Below, one piece after another: positions 1 to 10,798 of a stretch of DNA of 64,000 bases. A program made the translations under genes and the position numbers. The notes beneath the pieces were generated by a model. The model was not told the DNA's origin. It saw only the letters and a list, made by a program, of their open reading frames with translations, and did no database searches. Location of the stretch: positions 6,810,909-6,874,908 of the forward strand of contig CM077823.1 of the NCBI GenBank assembly GCA_039720395.1, in the 5' to 3' direction. Position 1 is the first letter of the stretch, and each line of letters opens with the position of its first letter. The stretch is from Liquidambar formosana (Eukaryota; Streptophyta; Magnoliopsida; Saxifragales; Altingiaceae).

Positions 1-10
1 AATTAATTAG

Positions 11-159
11 GTTTTGCTTACGAATGATCCACAAATGTCCTTTTTAACCATTTTGTTCGATATTCCTAAAAATGATTTTGAAACTCGATCCCGCTTTCAA
101 AACATGGTTTTAAATATTTTCCATAATTTTGAAGATGTTTTCATCAACAAGAACAATTA
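11..159 (+). CDS. possible last exon of an unidentified upstream gene (partial)
   Basis: An acceptor-like TTAG at 7-10 is followed by 49 open codons ending in TAA at 157-159 (begins VLLTNDPQMS, ends FEDVFINKNN). The peptide has ordinary amino-acid variety and no repeat bias, but I do not recognise it. It could be the terminal exon of a gene starting left of the window, or chance in AT-rich DNA. There is no second copy in the window to compare. Confidence 0.2.
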
Positions 160-817
160 ATTCTAGAATGAAACCAATATTTTCTTAAAAAGCGTATTAT
201 ATATGGGCTCCCAGTTTCCTTAAGATGTAGTAGCTCTACCGATCCCCATCTTATCCTTTTCCACCATTTCAAAGTTCACTTGATTGACCCCTAGCAGAAT
301 TTGTAATATAATATGAAAGTCATTTTTTATTTTTTTTTCACTTTTGTTTTTTTCCCTTGTTTTCAAAAAAATAATTCTTTATGTTGCCAACTTGCCGGCC
401 TATTTAATGTATACAAACGTGGTCTCTGCATATCCTCCATTTTTTTTTTTTTTTGTCTCTATCCATCAACAATTAAACTACACCAACTAAAAAATAGGAT
501 GAAAACCCACTATTAAAGGTTACCTGGTTTTCTATACAAAGAAAAAACAAAAGGTTTCCTGGTTTAAGTGTCAAATTTTATAAGAACATTGAAAAAAGGG
601 AAAAAAAAAATTTGTGTTTTTATAGCTATGGTTTACTGGTCTGTCTAAATCTATTCAAATCATACATGAAAATTATATATCAACTACCCAAAAAACTCTA
701 AAAATTTAAACCATAAGAAAAATGGACCACTGTCTTACATGCTCTCAAAATTTAAACTAATTATGATGATACCGTTTTAAACTCCCAATCCACACACATT
801 CTCACTCTCACACACAC
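160..817. other. non-coding AT-rich stretch sharing a module with 36.95 and 40.27 kb
   Basis: No gene seen. About 218-345 (TTTCCTTAAGATGTAG, then CACCATTTCAAAGTTCA) recurs near 36948-37045 and 40280-40385, where it lies just ahead of NLR-LRR relics, so this is the leading end of the repeated cluster module. Short ORFs here contain homopolymer T tracts and are not credible genes. Confidence 0.5.
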
Positions 818-820
818 TGA

Positions 821-1054
821 TGCCATGTTTGTTTGGTTGGAATGGAATGTGTAGGAATGGAATCTGATTCCATGCTCAAAATGGTCTGGAATGGAATAAG
901 ATTGAAATAAACATTACGAAATGAATATCATTATAATTCACTACTACTGTTTGATTCCATTCCCATTTAATTATCTCATTCAAACATATTGTTTGGAATG
1001 AATTGGAATGGGATTCCATTCCATCCATTCTATTCCAACCAAACAAACATGGCC
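821..1054. mobile_element. MITE with TGCCATGTTTGTTTGGTTGG terminal inverted repeats
   Basis: The left end TGCCATGTTTGTTTGGTTGG is mirrored by the right end (CCAACCAAACAAACATGGCC). The subterminal parts are also mirror images rich in GGAATGGAAT/ATTCCATTCC, so the 234 bp can fold on itself. TGA flanks both sides (818-820 and 1055-1057), a possible 3-bp target duplication. The size, lack of coding capacity and TGTTTGGTT end fit a PIF/Harbinger Tourist-like MITE; superfamily assignment is inference. The ORF inside it is a palindrome artefact. Confidence 0.7.
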
Positions 1055-1369
1055 TGAATGGGTTACACAAAAAGAAAAACTGGTTCATTAATATTTATTA
1101 AAATTAAAAGTTAAATATATATTTAGTATCTTTTCTTTAAAATGATATATATGTAATTTGTTTGTTTTTATTCTCAATTTTGGAGTTACATGAATTCAAG
1201 TTGTCATATTATACCGAAAGAAAATGCTCAGACACCTAAAATGTCAGACTTCATGGTTGGTGTTTTGTGTAGTATATGTAATATGTCAAGACTTCAATTG
1301 TTTGTTTGTTTGTTTGTTTTTTTCTTTTATTTATTTTTTATTTTTTTATTTTTTGTGTGGAGGATTGTT

Positions 1370-1497
1370 AATTTTTTTTTTCATAAAATCTTGAGAAGTT
1401 TAAAATAAGTGGGGTATGCAAATAAGTCGAGGGGTGGCGATAGCCATCCCTTTCTGACAAACAATTGGAAGCCCTTTGTAATGATCTACAAGTACAT
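1370..1497. mobile_element. end fragment of a long-TIR element (same family as 33.1 and 38.2 kb)
   Basis: AAATAAGTGGGGTATGCAAA followed by GAGGGGTGGCGATAG is the mirror of the left ends at 33124 and about 38190 (TATTGCCACCCC, then TTTGCATCCCCCACTTATTT). Only one end is left here. It directly abuts the start of segmental duplication A1 at 1498. Confidence 0.45.
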
Positions 1498-1879
1498 ATT
1501 TACTATAATGGTGGATGCACATGTATGTATATTTAAGTCTAAATTCACTCCCTTTTTATGCTAAATCCACACGCCTTTGAAAAAAATGAGGAAAGATGTA
1601 TTAAAAATAAAGCATAAGGGGTGTGGATTTAGACCCACCCTTAATTCCTATTTATAATTATAAAATACTATTACGTTTTCCATTTTTCTGAACAAATATG
1701 ATTGTGATATTAAGTATGCTTGTCTAAATAGAAAATTTTTTCGTGAATAAAATCTCACTGCACATTGTCTTTGTTGCCACGTATCACATGTGCTCCAATT
1801 AATGACTAGTTTGATTTTTTTCATTGGAGTTTTGGGATCATGACTCATGAGGAGCCCAGTAAACGTTGGGGATACACAA

Positions 1880-2462
1880 TGGGATCGAGGTTAGTCTTCG
1901 AAAATTAATTTCCCGACAGTAGAGTTGACAACATATTTAAGGAAGAAAGGCAATTGAGGTTGACTATCTCAAAACTACCTCCAACACTATAAGGCTTTTC
2001 AGGTAAGTCATTCCTAATTTTTTTAAAGATTGGTTCATTTGATTAACCCATTAACATTACATTTCGTTTTATTAAAGTGTCTTGTACTATCACCCTTGTA
2101 GGGTTGGTTGAGCAGTCAGGTTTTAAATGCTCTCCAAAGGTCATCGTTTCAACTTCTTGTAGCTATTGTTGTCTGTGTTGGTATAAAGCGCTTCACACGG
2201 TCTATTAAAGGATTGGCATGGACTAAGATACCACTAATAGTCAATCAAGGAAAAAAAAAAAAAAGTCTTGTAATGTATGCAGGTCACCCAAATTACCCAA
2301 TTATACCTTACCTCAACATTTCTTTCTTATCAAAAATATAAAAAAAAATACGTAATATATATATATATATATAGACATTTCGACCATTTCACCATCCCTA
2401 TGACATTGTTTGGTACCCCTATAAATTTTGATTAGTCACTTTGTAAAACTAATTATAGTACA
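1880..2462 (-). pseudogene. NLR LRR-domain relic 1
   Basis: On the minus strand this aligns by eye with the middle LRR coding part of NLR-2 (about 53190-53560) and NLR-1. Markers are the counterpart of CAGTAGAGT at 1918, ACCTCCAACACT at 1978, AAGATTGGTTCATTTGATTA at 2027, ATGCAGGTCACCC at 2277 and TTGGTACCCCTATAAATTTT at 2411. It has no open frame: it is interrupted by a SINE (2091-2264), A-rich tracts and an (AT)n run. Only about 0.5 kb of receptor sequence remains; the CC and NB-ARC parts are absent. Confidence 0.75.
2091..2264 (+). mobile_element. tRNA-derived SINE, copy 1
   Basis: The 5' part GGTTGGTTGAGCAGTCAGG resembles a pol III A box, and TCGTTTCAACTTC resembles a B box. The body is followed by a 14-A tail. 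GTCTTGTA stands on both sides (about 2079-2086 and 2265-2272) as target duplication. The same element occurs at 13927-14099 and 58593-58791. It is inserted into LRR relic 1. Confidence 0.75.
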
Positions 2463-2593
2463 CACATGTTGCATGTGAATGTTTTGTGTGAATTTTTTAT
2501 TTTATTTTTTCAAAAGATAACGTAAATTAAAAAAATCATTAGATGTGATTTGTTATATTTTGGTTTTTAAATCATTAGCGAACGAAAATTACA

Positions 2594-2624
<31 letters not shown>

Positions 2625-2879
2625 TCCAACGGCTGTGATTTGTTGGGTTCCTTGTCTTACATCAAGCCGCCCACTTGAAAAGAAATCATCCTCAAGTTCC
2701 TTTTTTCACTACAAAAATACTAGTTTTTGCCTGCTATTGTTCACCGACTGTTCCCGTGAGGCCCGTGCACATGTGAATTCTCGGCCTGCTTTACAGCCGG
2801 CACACGTGTTATAGGTAACTCACTTTACTTACCAAAAAAAAAAAAAAAAAAAAAAAAACACAAAGGGAATAAAGTAAAA

Positions 2880-3130
2880 CAAATAAACGCAACACTTCTC
2901 AGCCTTCTAGAGTTTTCTATCAGCTCCAACCCCATTCGATCAGATCAGAAATGGGTTAGGTGATCTCTCACTCTCAGATCTAACCCAATAGCATAGATCT
3001 GATCTCTCTTCTCTCACACTCTCGCGTGATCTCATCTCTTTCTCTCAGAAATCGGTAACCAGCGATTTCTGAGATTTGTGTTATGACCAATGATTTCGCG
3101 TAATCCCAATAGCATAGCACAAGGTCCTTC

Positions 3131-3199
<69 letters not shown>

Positions 3200-5611
3200 G
3201 ATACAGATATCATTTTTGTTAAATTTGTGTTCTGATTTTGATACTTTTTGTTCTCATTCAATTCTCAGAAATCCTAGAAGTTGGTTGGCATTTTTATATT
3301 TCACAGTCGCTCGATTCTTTGGGTTGCATTTCAAACCCTAATTCGTTGTCGCTGGATCACAGAAAACCTCACAAATTTGCAGTCTGGATCGCAAAATCTG
3401 ATCTCCACTGTATGTATCTCAAACTCTCTTTGCTTTATCGAAGTGTTATAGTCTTTGCGGGACTCTCTTATTTCTTCTATGGTTCGTCTTCTCTTTCTCT
3501 GTGTCTTCCTTTCCAATCATGTGTCCGATAGTGAGATTTGTGACCTATATAAGTGATGGTATGATATTTGGTTTCTCTCTGAGTAATGTATGATACTAAA
3601 GCAATCTTACCTCTGGCATCAATCAATGGCTTTTTTTTTTTTTAATACATTTTTTTCAATCGCACAAGGAATTGCTTATTTTGGGAATTTCAAATTCACG
3701 GTTTTGAAAGGGTTGGGGGATGTCTTTCCCCTGTTTTACTCTGTTTTTCTTCTCTTCTTAATCACTGTTCGGGGTTTGGGCTTTGGTGCTTTGTTTTGTC
3801 ATCAGGTGTGGCCCTGCTCATTCTCCTGTTTTCTCTTTTGGTCCTGTGCTATGTGCATTGACATTAATTTCAGGCTATTCGCTTGCTCTTGCGTAAAATT
3901 TAGCTCAATTTTTTCTTCTTCTTCTTCTCCCTCTCCTCGCCCCCCCCCAATTTCTTTTTCTGTCTAAATCTTTATATTATAGTGAAGCTTTTATCTTATA
4001 GTAAAGCTTTTATAAAAAAGCTTTTTAGATCTTTAAGGAGCAATACATTACTCTGCACCTTGGTTGGAATTTGCTATATCAATTACATTAATTTCTTCAA
4101 AGCTTATGGGTTAGACATTTGCTCTTAATTTGCTATATCAAGGTAGTCTCCATTTTATTTATGTAGCTTTTATAGAATGCAGAAGAAAGTATATTCAGAC
4201 TGACTATACATAAGTACTTTTGTGTGACTAGTCAGTCTCTTATTGTTCATGCTGCTTGTGTCTGCAAAAGAGTTTCTATGATTGATCTTTGTTCATTATC
4301 AGCTCAATATAATATCATTTAGAGAATTTTAGCCTGACTTTTAGCCTAACTTTTGGGGACAAGTGTTTGATTTTAGCCTGACTTTTTAGAGAATTTTCTA
4401 TGATATAGCAGCTTTCTAAGTTCTAACTTGTATTTATCTTGTGAACATTTCTGATTTGGCTTTGCTTCATTTCTACACTAAACATATTTTTTGTCATGAG
4501 TGATTAATTGTAGCAATGGTGCACTTCTCCAGGTACTTGCAGGATGTTATTTCTCTGAAAAGATACCAAAGGTTTGCTTTTCCTAACTTTCCTGTCTCTC
4601 ATAACATGCTTGTCTAAGTGAAGAATGATGCACATTCTAAGGGTCCATCTAGCTTAAAATAAGTTAAGCACTTCTTGGAGTGTGACTAATCGTTTTCTCT
4701 TTTTTCTTGTGGAAGGCTAATGCCATAATCTCATACAACTACAGGCCAGCAACAGAGGCTGTACCTTACTTTGAGCAGGTGTTAATTTCGTTTCATGATA
4801 TTGACTGTCTTGTTATTTTAATAGCTTTGTAGTTACCTTTAATATGCTTGGATCCATATGCGTATGCTATCGGTATTTTTCACCTTAATCAAATTAAATT
4901 TTGTTTTGATAATTTTTGGCATTGTCATCTCCAAAATACAAAAATAACATAATTTAAGTATTACAATGATGGTCTTCATTAAATGCGTCCTAAGGAGGCA
5001 AATATTCTTTTAAGATACCTAGGGGTTTTTGCAGTCACCATGCTTTCTATTCGTTGATAGAGTTGTTTTGGTTTTGATTATGTTCTCACAAGAATAGGCT
5101 GGTTTGAAAAACATCTCCTGTATTTTTGCAATTTGAAGTCAATAAAATATTTAGAAACAAGAAATAGGATTTCAAAAAAGCAATGGGGGGAAAAAAACCA
5201 AAGAAATCTGTCTAACATTATAAATAGCTGGGAAGAGAAAATTTGTGTTCTCTTGGCCTTCCTTAACATTATAAATAGTTTCGGTTATATTTCTTTGCTC
5301 CTTGGTATTTCAATTATTTTTAAAGTCTGTAGTATATTTAATATTACTCACATCTTTGCTTTTAGTTTGTGGCAGTACAAAGCAAGAAACAATTGTTAAT
5401 TAAGCAAGAAAATACTACTTGTTTGAAATTTTCAGTCAATGTTCATATGAAGTTTCCCATGGATGGGATTTTAAATTTTCAGTCAATAGTTTGGTATTGT
5501 GTTGCATCTCATTTTAGTTAGATGACAAGCTCATGATGATTAATTTTTTTGCAGGTTTCAGAAGGGTCATTTGTCATAAAATCAGTAGCAAGCATGTTGA
5601 GTGGGATTTAG
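2880..5611 (+). pseudogene. captured host-gene fragment inside the CACTA element
   Basis: A pyrimidine-rich 5' leader-like stretch (about 2880-3411, donor at GTATGTATC) is followed by long T-rich introns and three short in-phase exons with good GT-AG borders: 4533-4571 (VLAGCYFSEKIPK), 4716-4778 (ANAIISYNYRPATEAVPYFE plus Q) and 5555-5611 (VSEGSFVIKSVASMLSGI, stop TAG). All three keep phase 0, and T-rich tracts typical of plant introns precede the acceptors. I do not recognise the protein. No complete gene is present, so this looks like a transduplicated piece that may still be spliced if transcribed. Exon borders are my reading, not proven. Confidence 0.55.
3129..3192. repeat. (CT)n(AT)n compound microsatellite
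   Basis: A CT run followed directly by an AT run in the 5' leader-like part of the captured gene fragment. It produces spurious Ser-Leu and Tyr-Ile repeat ORFs on both strands. Confidence 0.95.
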
Positions 5612-6265
5612 GCAGCTATGGGTGTTCTATTCTTTTGTTGTTACTTTAACTTTTTCAGCTGTGTAGCTAAATGATTTTTTTGGATGCTTGGAATAATAAA
5701 GGATGAATGGTTTTTTTTTTTATTTTTTATTTTTTATTTTTTTGTTTATGTAATCTCAGCTTTTATATTACTTATAATTTTTGGATGCTTGGAATAATAC
5801 AGGATGAATGGTTTTTTGGATGCTTGGAATGATAAAGGATGAATGGGTTTTTTTTTTTTTTTTTACACAGCAATAGCATGGTGTGTTTGGGTTGTGTTGA
5901 GAGCCCATTTGTGTGTTTGGGTCGAGTTAAATGAATCGGGCTAGAGCTTTTGTGAATACCATGGGCTGCCCAATATAAGTAGTTTAAGACCAAACGTGTA
6001 ACCAAACTGGCAAATTAGAAGTTCTCTAATTGTTGATGCTTGCCAGCTGCTGGGCTTTGCCGGCTGTTGGACTGATTCAGTGCCGGCTGTTTTTATTGCC
6101 AGCATTAACCACTATTCCTGGCCATAATTGTACAAGCCAGGAAAGGCTTTGCCGACTGAGGATTGGACGGCTGATAGTGTGATTGCCGGCAAATCATTTA
6201 CTGGCCAGATATCAAGCCTTTGCTGGCTGTTTCAACAGCCGGCAAAGCCTAAGTTTTTTGTAGTG

Positions 6266-6454
6266 TTTGATCTTGAAATCTTCCTTTTTATATAAGAAAA
6301 TATTTCGAATACTTCAACTGCTTCAATTTCTCTTGAAAATTATTCCCTTTAAATTATGCTACTGGAATTATATTCGTTGGAACCTTTAATTGATTGAGAT
6401 GGCCAACCAACAAGATTTGAAAACCAAATTAAAGTCTTCAACAACTCTTGTACC
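6266..6454. other. module segment downstream of the CACTA site
   Basis: No gene. The segment (GATCTTGAAATCTT at 6269 onward) recurs at 14574, 42612 and 63613, so it is shared by modules A and B. A short frame from about 6400 (MANQQDLKTKLKSS) has a relative at 42744 (MTNQTRIENRIKVF), but neither copy continues, so it is probably a relic. Confidence 0.5.
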
Positions 6455-7074
6455 ACTTAAACCAAGAATATATTGAAAGAGATTGTATATTATTCACACA
6501 CATGTATTAGGGTTGTACATGAGTATTTATAAGGAGATACAATGTGCAAATAAGGTAAGGTGGAAAATCAAAGATTACATAAGACACATATCATGCCAAA
6601 CATCACATGTGTTAACAGTAATAGTGGCCGTCAACAGTAATAGTGGAGGGTGGACAGCGAGTGGAGCCATCAATAAACCCAATGAGATCTTGGCCACGGA
6701 GATAGGGAAAAAGTTGGGTTTTCCAATACAAAAAATTGGTGGAGGAGAGTTTAAGAGAGATAAAGTGGTGAGCATTATAGAGAGAGGGCTGTGGGGAAGG
6801 GTTGGGACTTGAGGAGGAAGTGGGTTGAATGGTAGAGTCAGGAGAGGAAGTGGCAGATTGAGAACTTGAGGAAGCCATGGCCAAGGTAGAGAGAGCGGCT
6901 CTGATACCAACTTAAACTAAGAATATATTGAAAGAGATTGTATATTATTCACACACATGCATCAGGGTTGTACATGAGTATTTATAAGGAGATACGATGT
7001 GCAAATAAGGTAAGGTGGAAAATCAAAGATTACATAAGACACATATCATGCCAAACACATCACATGTGTTAACA
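6455..7074 (-). mobile_element. miniature LTR retrotransposon (TRIM / TR-GAG-like), copy in A1
   Basis: Two direct repeats of about 163-165 bp (6455-6617 and 6910-7074) flank about 290 bp. On the minus strand the LTR starts TGTTAACACATG, and next to the 5' LTR (right side) is TGGTATCAGAGC at 6908-6897, the usual initiator-Met tRNA primer site of plant Copia-type elements. GTACC is duplicated at 6450-6454 and 7075-7079. The interior encodes only a truncated gag, with no protease, RT or integrase. I see no clear polypurine tract, so the 3' interior is probably deleted. Confidence 0.85.
6612..6884 (-). pseudogene. truncated Copia-type gag N-terminus (90 aa)
   Basis: The frame begins MAMASSSSQSATSS about 25 bp after the primer-binding site. 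A Ser/Pro-rich leader is followed by HHFISLKLSSTNFLYWKTQL and FIDGS, the characteristic N-terminal motif of plant Copia gag proteins (normally followed by the UBN2 domain). The frame stops after GHYYC where the interior is deleted, so nucleocapsid and pol are missing. The copy at 14921-15193 differs by only a few residues. The longer overlapping minus-strand frame at 6575-6910 is a shadow. Confidence 0.75.
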
Positions 7075-7079
7075 GTACC

Positions 7080-7467
7080 TAACTTGTTGCTCAATTGAAT
7101 GTAAAGTAAATTAAACCAGCTGTAATGAAACAAAAATTAGAAACCAACGTTTGTATTTTTATGAAACCAAGTGGCCATTTTAATATATTCCAATCTTCTT
7201 TTTCCTACCACATCTGTATTTTATGAAGCCAAGTGGACGTTTTTTTAACTCTAAACATATCTTTCAAAGCAGGTCCCCACCTACGTGGCTACACACCACA
7301 TTTTATCGGGTACATCGGATTGAGGAATTGGGGCATTTTTTATATATCAATCTTTCTTTTATTGTACAATTGAAAGGGTTTGAACTTTGAACCCAGGGTG
7401 AATAACACAACTTCTGGGAGGAGTGGCCTCCTACAAAGATTTAACATGGTTTATATTTTTATTTGCA
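7080..7467. other. non-coding A-module segment between mini-LTR element and Helitron
   Basis: No gene. The part CAGGTCCCCACCTACG to GCATTTTTTATATATC (about 7270-7345) is shared with 15580-15655, 42918-42985 and the end of the window (63970-64000), so it belongs to the widespread cluster module. Confidence 0.5.
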
Positions 7468-9454
7468 CTAGTTATTGCACACGTGCATTGCACGTGGATT
7501 TTTTGTCAACAATAAAATGATTTAAAGATCATCAGTTATTTTTCCTAAATAAACATATAAAAGATCGATGTTTCCCAAGATTATTTTAGCTTGAATAGGG
7601 ATTGACCATTTTCATGTAGCATAGCCCTCATCTAGTGGTAATTATCTCTTTAATATTGTCCATATCGATTAAATATAAACTTTATTTACTTAAGGAAGGT
7701 TTTGTGGCCATTTGTTCTTTAACATTTAATTCATATCAAGTGTGAAGATTTGAGATGTTAAGAAATTATTTATTACTCCGTAGAAAGTTTTAGTCCATGT
7801 ACATCAAATGATCTGGAAAGAAATGCTAATACATAATAACACGTAACTATCAAGAATATTGAGAAATAACTTATTCATTGTCCACCAATTTTCTACACAT
7901 CTACAATAAGAAACATATCAATGAAGAAGAAAAAAAGAGAATAATTAGAACCAAAATAAATGGAGAAAGTATATACTTAATCTTTAGAGAGAATTTAATT
8001 TGGTTGAATTGTTAATCATATAGCAAGTCCATTGTATCGTAGAAATTATATGCAAGAGAATAGACTAAATTTATTGATGAATTAGTAGTTTATATAAGGT
8101 GACTTACACATCAACAAATTCTAATACATTTTAGATCACTTAAAGAATAAGTACATGCTCAAAAAGATAAGAATCCTAACACCATATTACTATCATGGGA
8201 TATTATTCCACTTCATCCAAATGAAACTTTACTACTACCTCTCTTCAACTTCTTTGTATTATTTATCTATTTTTTGGTTGAAGAATCTATGGATCCCCAC
8301 TTTGTAGTGAGACATTCTATAATGCATCATTAGAGCTCAACATCCCATTAATTGAAACAACCAAAGATAACATAGCATGAAAACTAATATTAGGATTCAA
8401 AAAATTGAAAAAATTACAAATAAAAAAATAAGGCAAGATGCCTCATCAAGAACATTTAGAAACTTAAGGCCCTTGTTCTCCGGCCCACCCCTCAAATCAC
8501 TCATAAACAGTGTAGTCTTGAAGAGGGAATTTTAATTTCGAAGAAAAAATAAAAAAAGACAACATAGAGATTGAGCATTTAAAAAAATATATATATATAT
8601 ATATATATACCTCTTACAAGGGATTTTTTATCAGCAAGAAAAAATTAGAAAGAGAATGAGCATATAAAAATAGTTTTTCAATTCCCATAGGATATTTCCA
8701 AGAGCAATTTTTCATCAAAAGAAAAAATATAATTAGATGATTTACCACGTAAAATAAAGGGTTTAGTATTCAACCACAAAAGCATTTTAACAAATTGCTG
8801 ATGAAACTCTACCAATCAAATCAAAAGTAAGTGAAAATACTTACAGCAAAAATAAAAAATACAAAACCAAAAACTTGAATAAGAAAAACTCTAGGAAAGA
8901 TATATAGAATTTAAATGAAATATGATTGTATAAAATTAATTTCTCAGAAGAAAAAAATTAAATAAAACCTAATGTGATTATTAGCATTCAAACCAAAACC
9001 CAACCCAAAAAATTTCCAGCATTATAATTTGCAGAGCAAAACTTACCAGAGAAGGGAGAAGTCGCCGTTAATGGAAAAGGTGAAGAGAAAGTTAAAGCTA
9101 CTCTTGATGGAGAAAGTGGAATTTACAATCCGACTGTTTATTTATTATATACGAATTATAGATTCCGTTTCCTTAGAATTCCTATCTGGGTTTGGTTTTT
9201 TTTAATTATTATACGAATTATAGTTTCCTTAGAATTCCTATTAAGGTATGTGTTTTATATTTCTATATTTCCTATATATGCAGAAGGGTAATTGTATAGT
9301 TTCCTTAGAATTCTTATTAAGGTATGTGTTTTATATAACTATATTTCCTATATATGCAGAAGGGTAGTTGTGTATTTAAAAATTCAAATAAGGGTATATT
9401 AGTCAATTAAAAGTTTTCTCACATTCGTCTTTTTATAGGTAGTATATATATAGA
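7468..9454 (-). mobile_element. non-autonomous Helitron, copy in A1
   Basis: Read on the minus strand, the element starts TCTATATATATACTACC (preceded by host A) and ends in a short hairpin, CACGTGCA-A-TGCACGTG, eight bases before CTAG, followed by host T. That is the Helitron signature: 5' TC, 3' hairpin plus CTRR, insertion between A and T. There is no terminal repeat or target duplication. No Rep/helicase frame is visible. An exon-like patch with donor CTCTG/GTAAGTTTTGC lies near 9050-9120 on the minus strand and may be captured sequence. Confidence 0.6.
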
Positions 9455-9674
9455 TATAAGCTTTTTTTTTTTTTTTTTTTTAATTTAAAAAGTATATCAA
9501 TGGCCCCTTCAAATTATTGTTTCTTCCAAATATAGCCTCCCAATCATATGTATAATTCATTCTCATGCCCATTCTTTCCTATTCTATTTCAAATTTTTGG
9601 ACACAAAACTAGTAAAGCCCTAGAAAAGTGAAAATTTTTAAATGGTAAAGTTCTACAAAGATTTGAAGTTCTAC

Positions 9675-9679
9675 AGAGA

Positions 9680-9716
<37 letters not shown>

Positions 9717-9855
9717 TGACGAATTGGAGTGGAAGAGGAAAGAGAGAGGGAGAGAGATCGAGAGTGACGAAGCGGAGTACTGGAAGACGAGAGAGAGAGA
9801 TGGAGAGAGAGAAAAGAGAAAATGAAGGATGGAGAGAGAGAGAGAGAAAGAGGAG
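9675..9855. repeat. (GA)n-rich satellite, copy in A1
   Basis: GA runs interspersed with GTGACGAATTGGAGTGGAAG and related words. The same block at 17976-18200 is longer and contains extra copies of the interspersed word, so it varies by unit number between A1 and A2. The Ser/Leu-rich minus-strand frame here is a repeat artefact. Confidence 0.9.
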
Positions 9856-10519
9856 GGGAAAAAAAAGGTGAGGGCCAAATTTTTTTTTAATTTATTTAAA
9901 ATTAGGGGTACTTTGGTCTACACATAGGTTGCTGCAATAAGTTGCTAAAACTAGTTCTATGTAGCATTTTCCAATTAATATATAATACTAGTTTATGGGC
10001 TAACTTAATTCTTTTTCCAAAAGCATCTTACAAATACCAAATCTTTGTTATTTCCCAACATGAAGGTGCCAAGAGTTGTCCACCCAGTAAACATAAAGCA
10101 ATAATGTGACACCCCATAGAATTCCCCCGTCATGATGCCTAATGCCTTCTTACTCTTTATAGGCTATAATTTTTGAAAAATTTAATTTATTCGAAGGCAA
10201 TTCCTCATTCTAGCTATTGCAATAGAACTTGAGTAGTGAAACATAAGACCACTATTAGAGGACCAAAATATAAGATCACTGATGTAGTTAAACCTGATTG
10301 GTAAGTGGTTTCAACACTGTTAAGAGACAAAAAAAAATTTAAATATGGGAATTCCTAATTTCGCGGGTGAGATTGCTTCAAAAATTAGATAATTGGGTTT
10401 TTATCCAAATTTCGAATACCACTTCCTCAAACATTCTCCTTTAATTCAGCAATTCCCAAAAAGGAACCCACTTGCACTCGAAACCACCTTTCTCATTCAA
10501 CTAGGTTTCATCAAAACAC

Positions 10520-10798
10520 TCCACAATAATTGCATCAGGATACTCACAAAAACTCAACCACGACAATTCAAATAAATTGAGATTTTATTCAGATAACAAT
10601 GGGGTTCACACCTCTCCTCCCTTTCCTCCCCGCAAACCCAGGCAACAACCACATCCCCACCTAAATTCAAGATAAAATAAACAATGATGCATCACACATA
10701 AAATGCATCATATAATTCCACAAGAATTGCATTAGGATAATCACAAAAAACTCAACAACGACAATGCAAATAAGTTGAGATTTTAACTAGATAACAAT
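10520..10798. repeat. 197-bp tandem repeat, truncated at the A1 edge
   Basis: Units start CACAATAATTGCATCAGG at 10523 and CACAAGAATTGCATTAGG at 10720. The second unit breaks off at 10798, where FAR1-like sequence begins. A2 has three starts (about 18867, 19063 and 19261). Confidence 0.75.

Larger units (their letters stand above)
2707..6265. mobile_element. non-autonomous CACTA (En/Spm-like) transposon, 3.56 kb
   Basis: The ends are CACTACAAAAATACTAG at left and CTTAGTTTTTTGTAGTG-type sequence at right (CCTAAGTTTTTTGTAGTG), the classic CACTA inverted termini. TTT is duplicated on both sides (2704-2706, 6266-6268). Copy A2 reads straight through at about 14569-14577 with six T and no element, a perfect empty site. 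Subterminal GCCGGC and GCCGGCTGT-type motifs are dense at 6050-6245 and present near 2795. No transposase frame is visible; the interior carries a host-gene-like fragment. Confidence 0.92.
1498..10798. repeat. segmental duplication A, copy A1
   Basis: From TTTACTATAATGG at 1498 this stretch is nearly colinear with 13337-19143 (copy A2), apart from the CACTA insertion at 2707-6265. Shared parts in order: NLR-LRR relic with SINE, (AAT)n tract, miniature LTR element, Helitron, GA satellite, start of a 197-bp tandem repeat. Sequence agreement by eye is very high, with mostly single-base changes and microsatellite length differences, so the duplication is recent. The right edge (10798) falls inside the 197-bp repeat, where the FAR1-like sequence begins. 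Confidence 0.85.

Noticed and set aside
2091..2160. Possible genuine tRNA gene in the SINE head
   Set aside because: Only A-box and B-box-like words are present; no cloverleaf can be drawn and the sequence continues into a SINE body with an A tail.
2980..3341. Frames on both strands over the (CT)n(AT)n tract (RERERERER, SLSLSLYIYIYI)
   Set aside because: Direct translations of a microsatellite; no conserved sequence outside the repeat.
9609..9878. Ser/Leu-rich 89-aa minus-strand frame, and its counterpart at 17911-18225
   Set aside because: Produced by the GA satellite; length differs with repeat number between A1 and A2, and no domain is visible.
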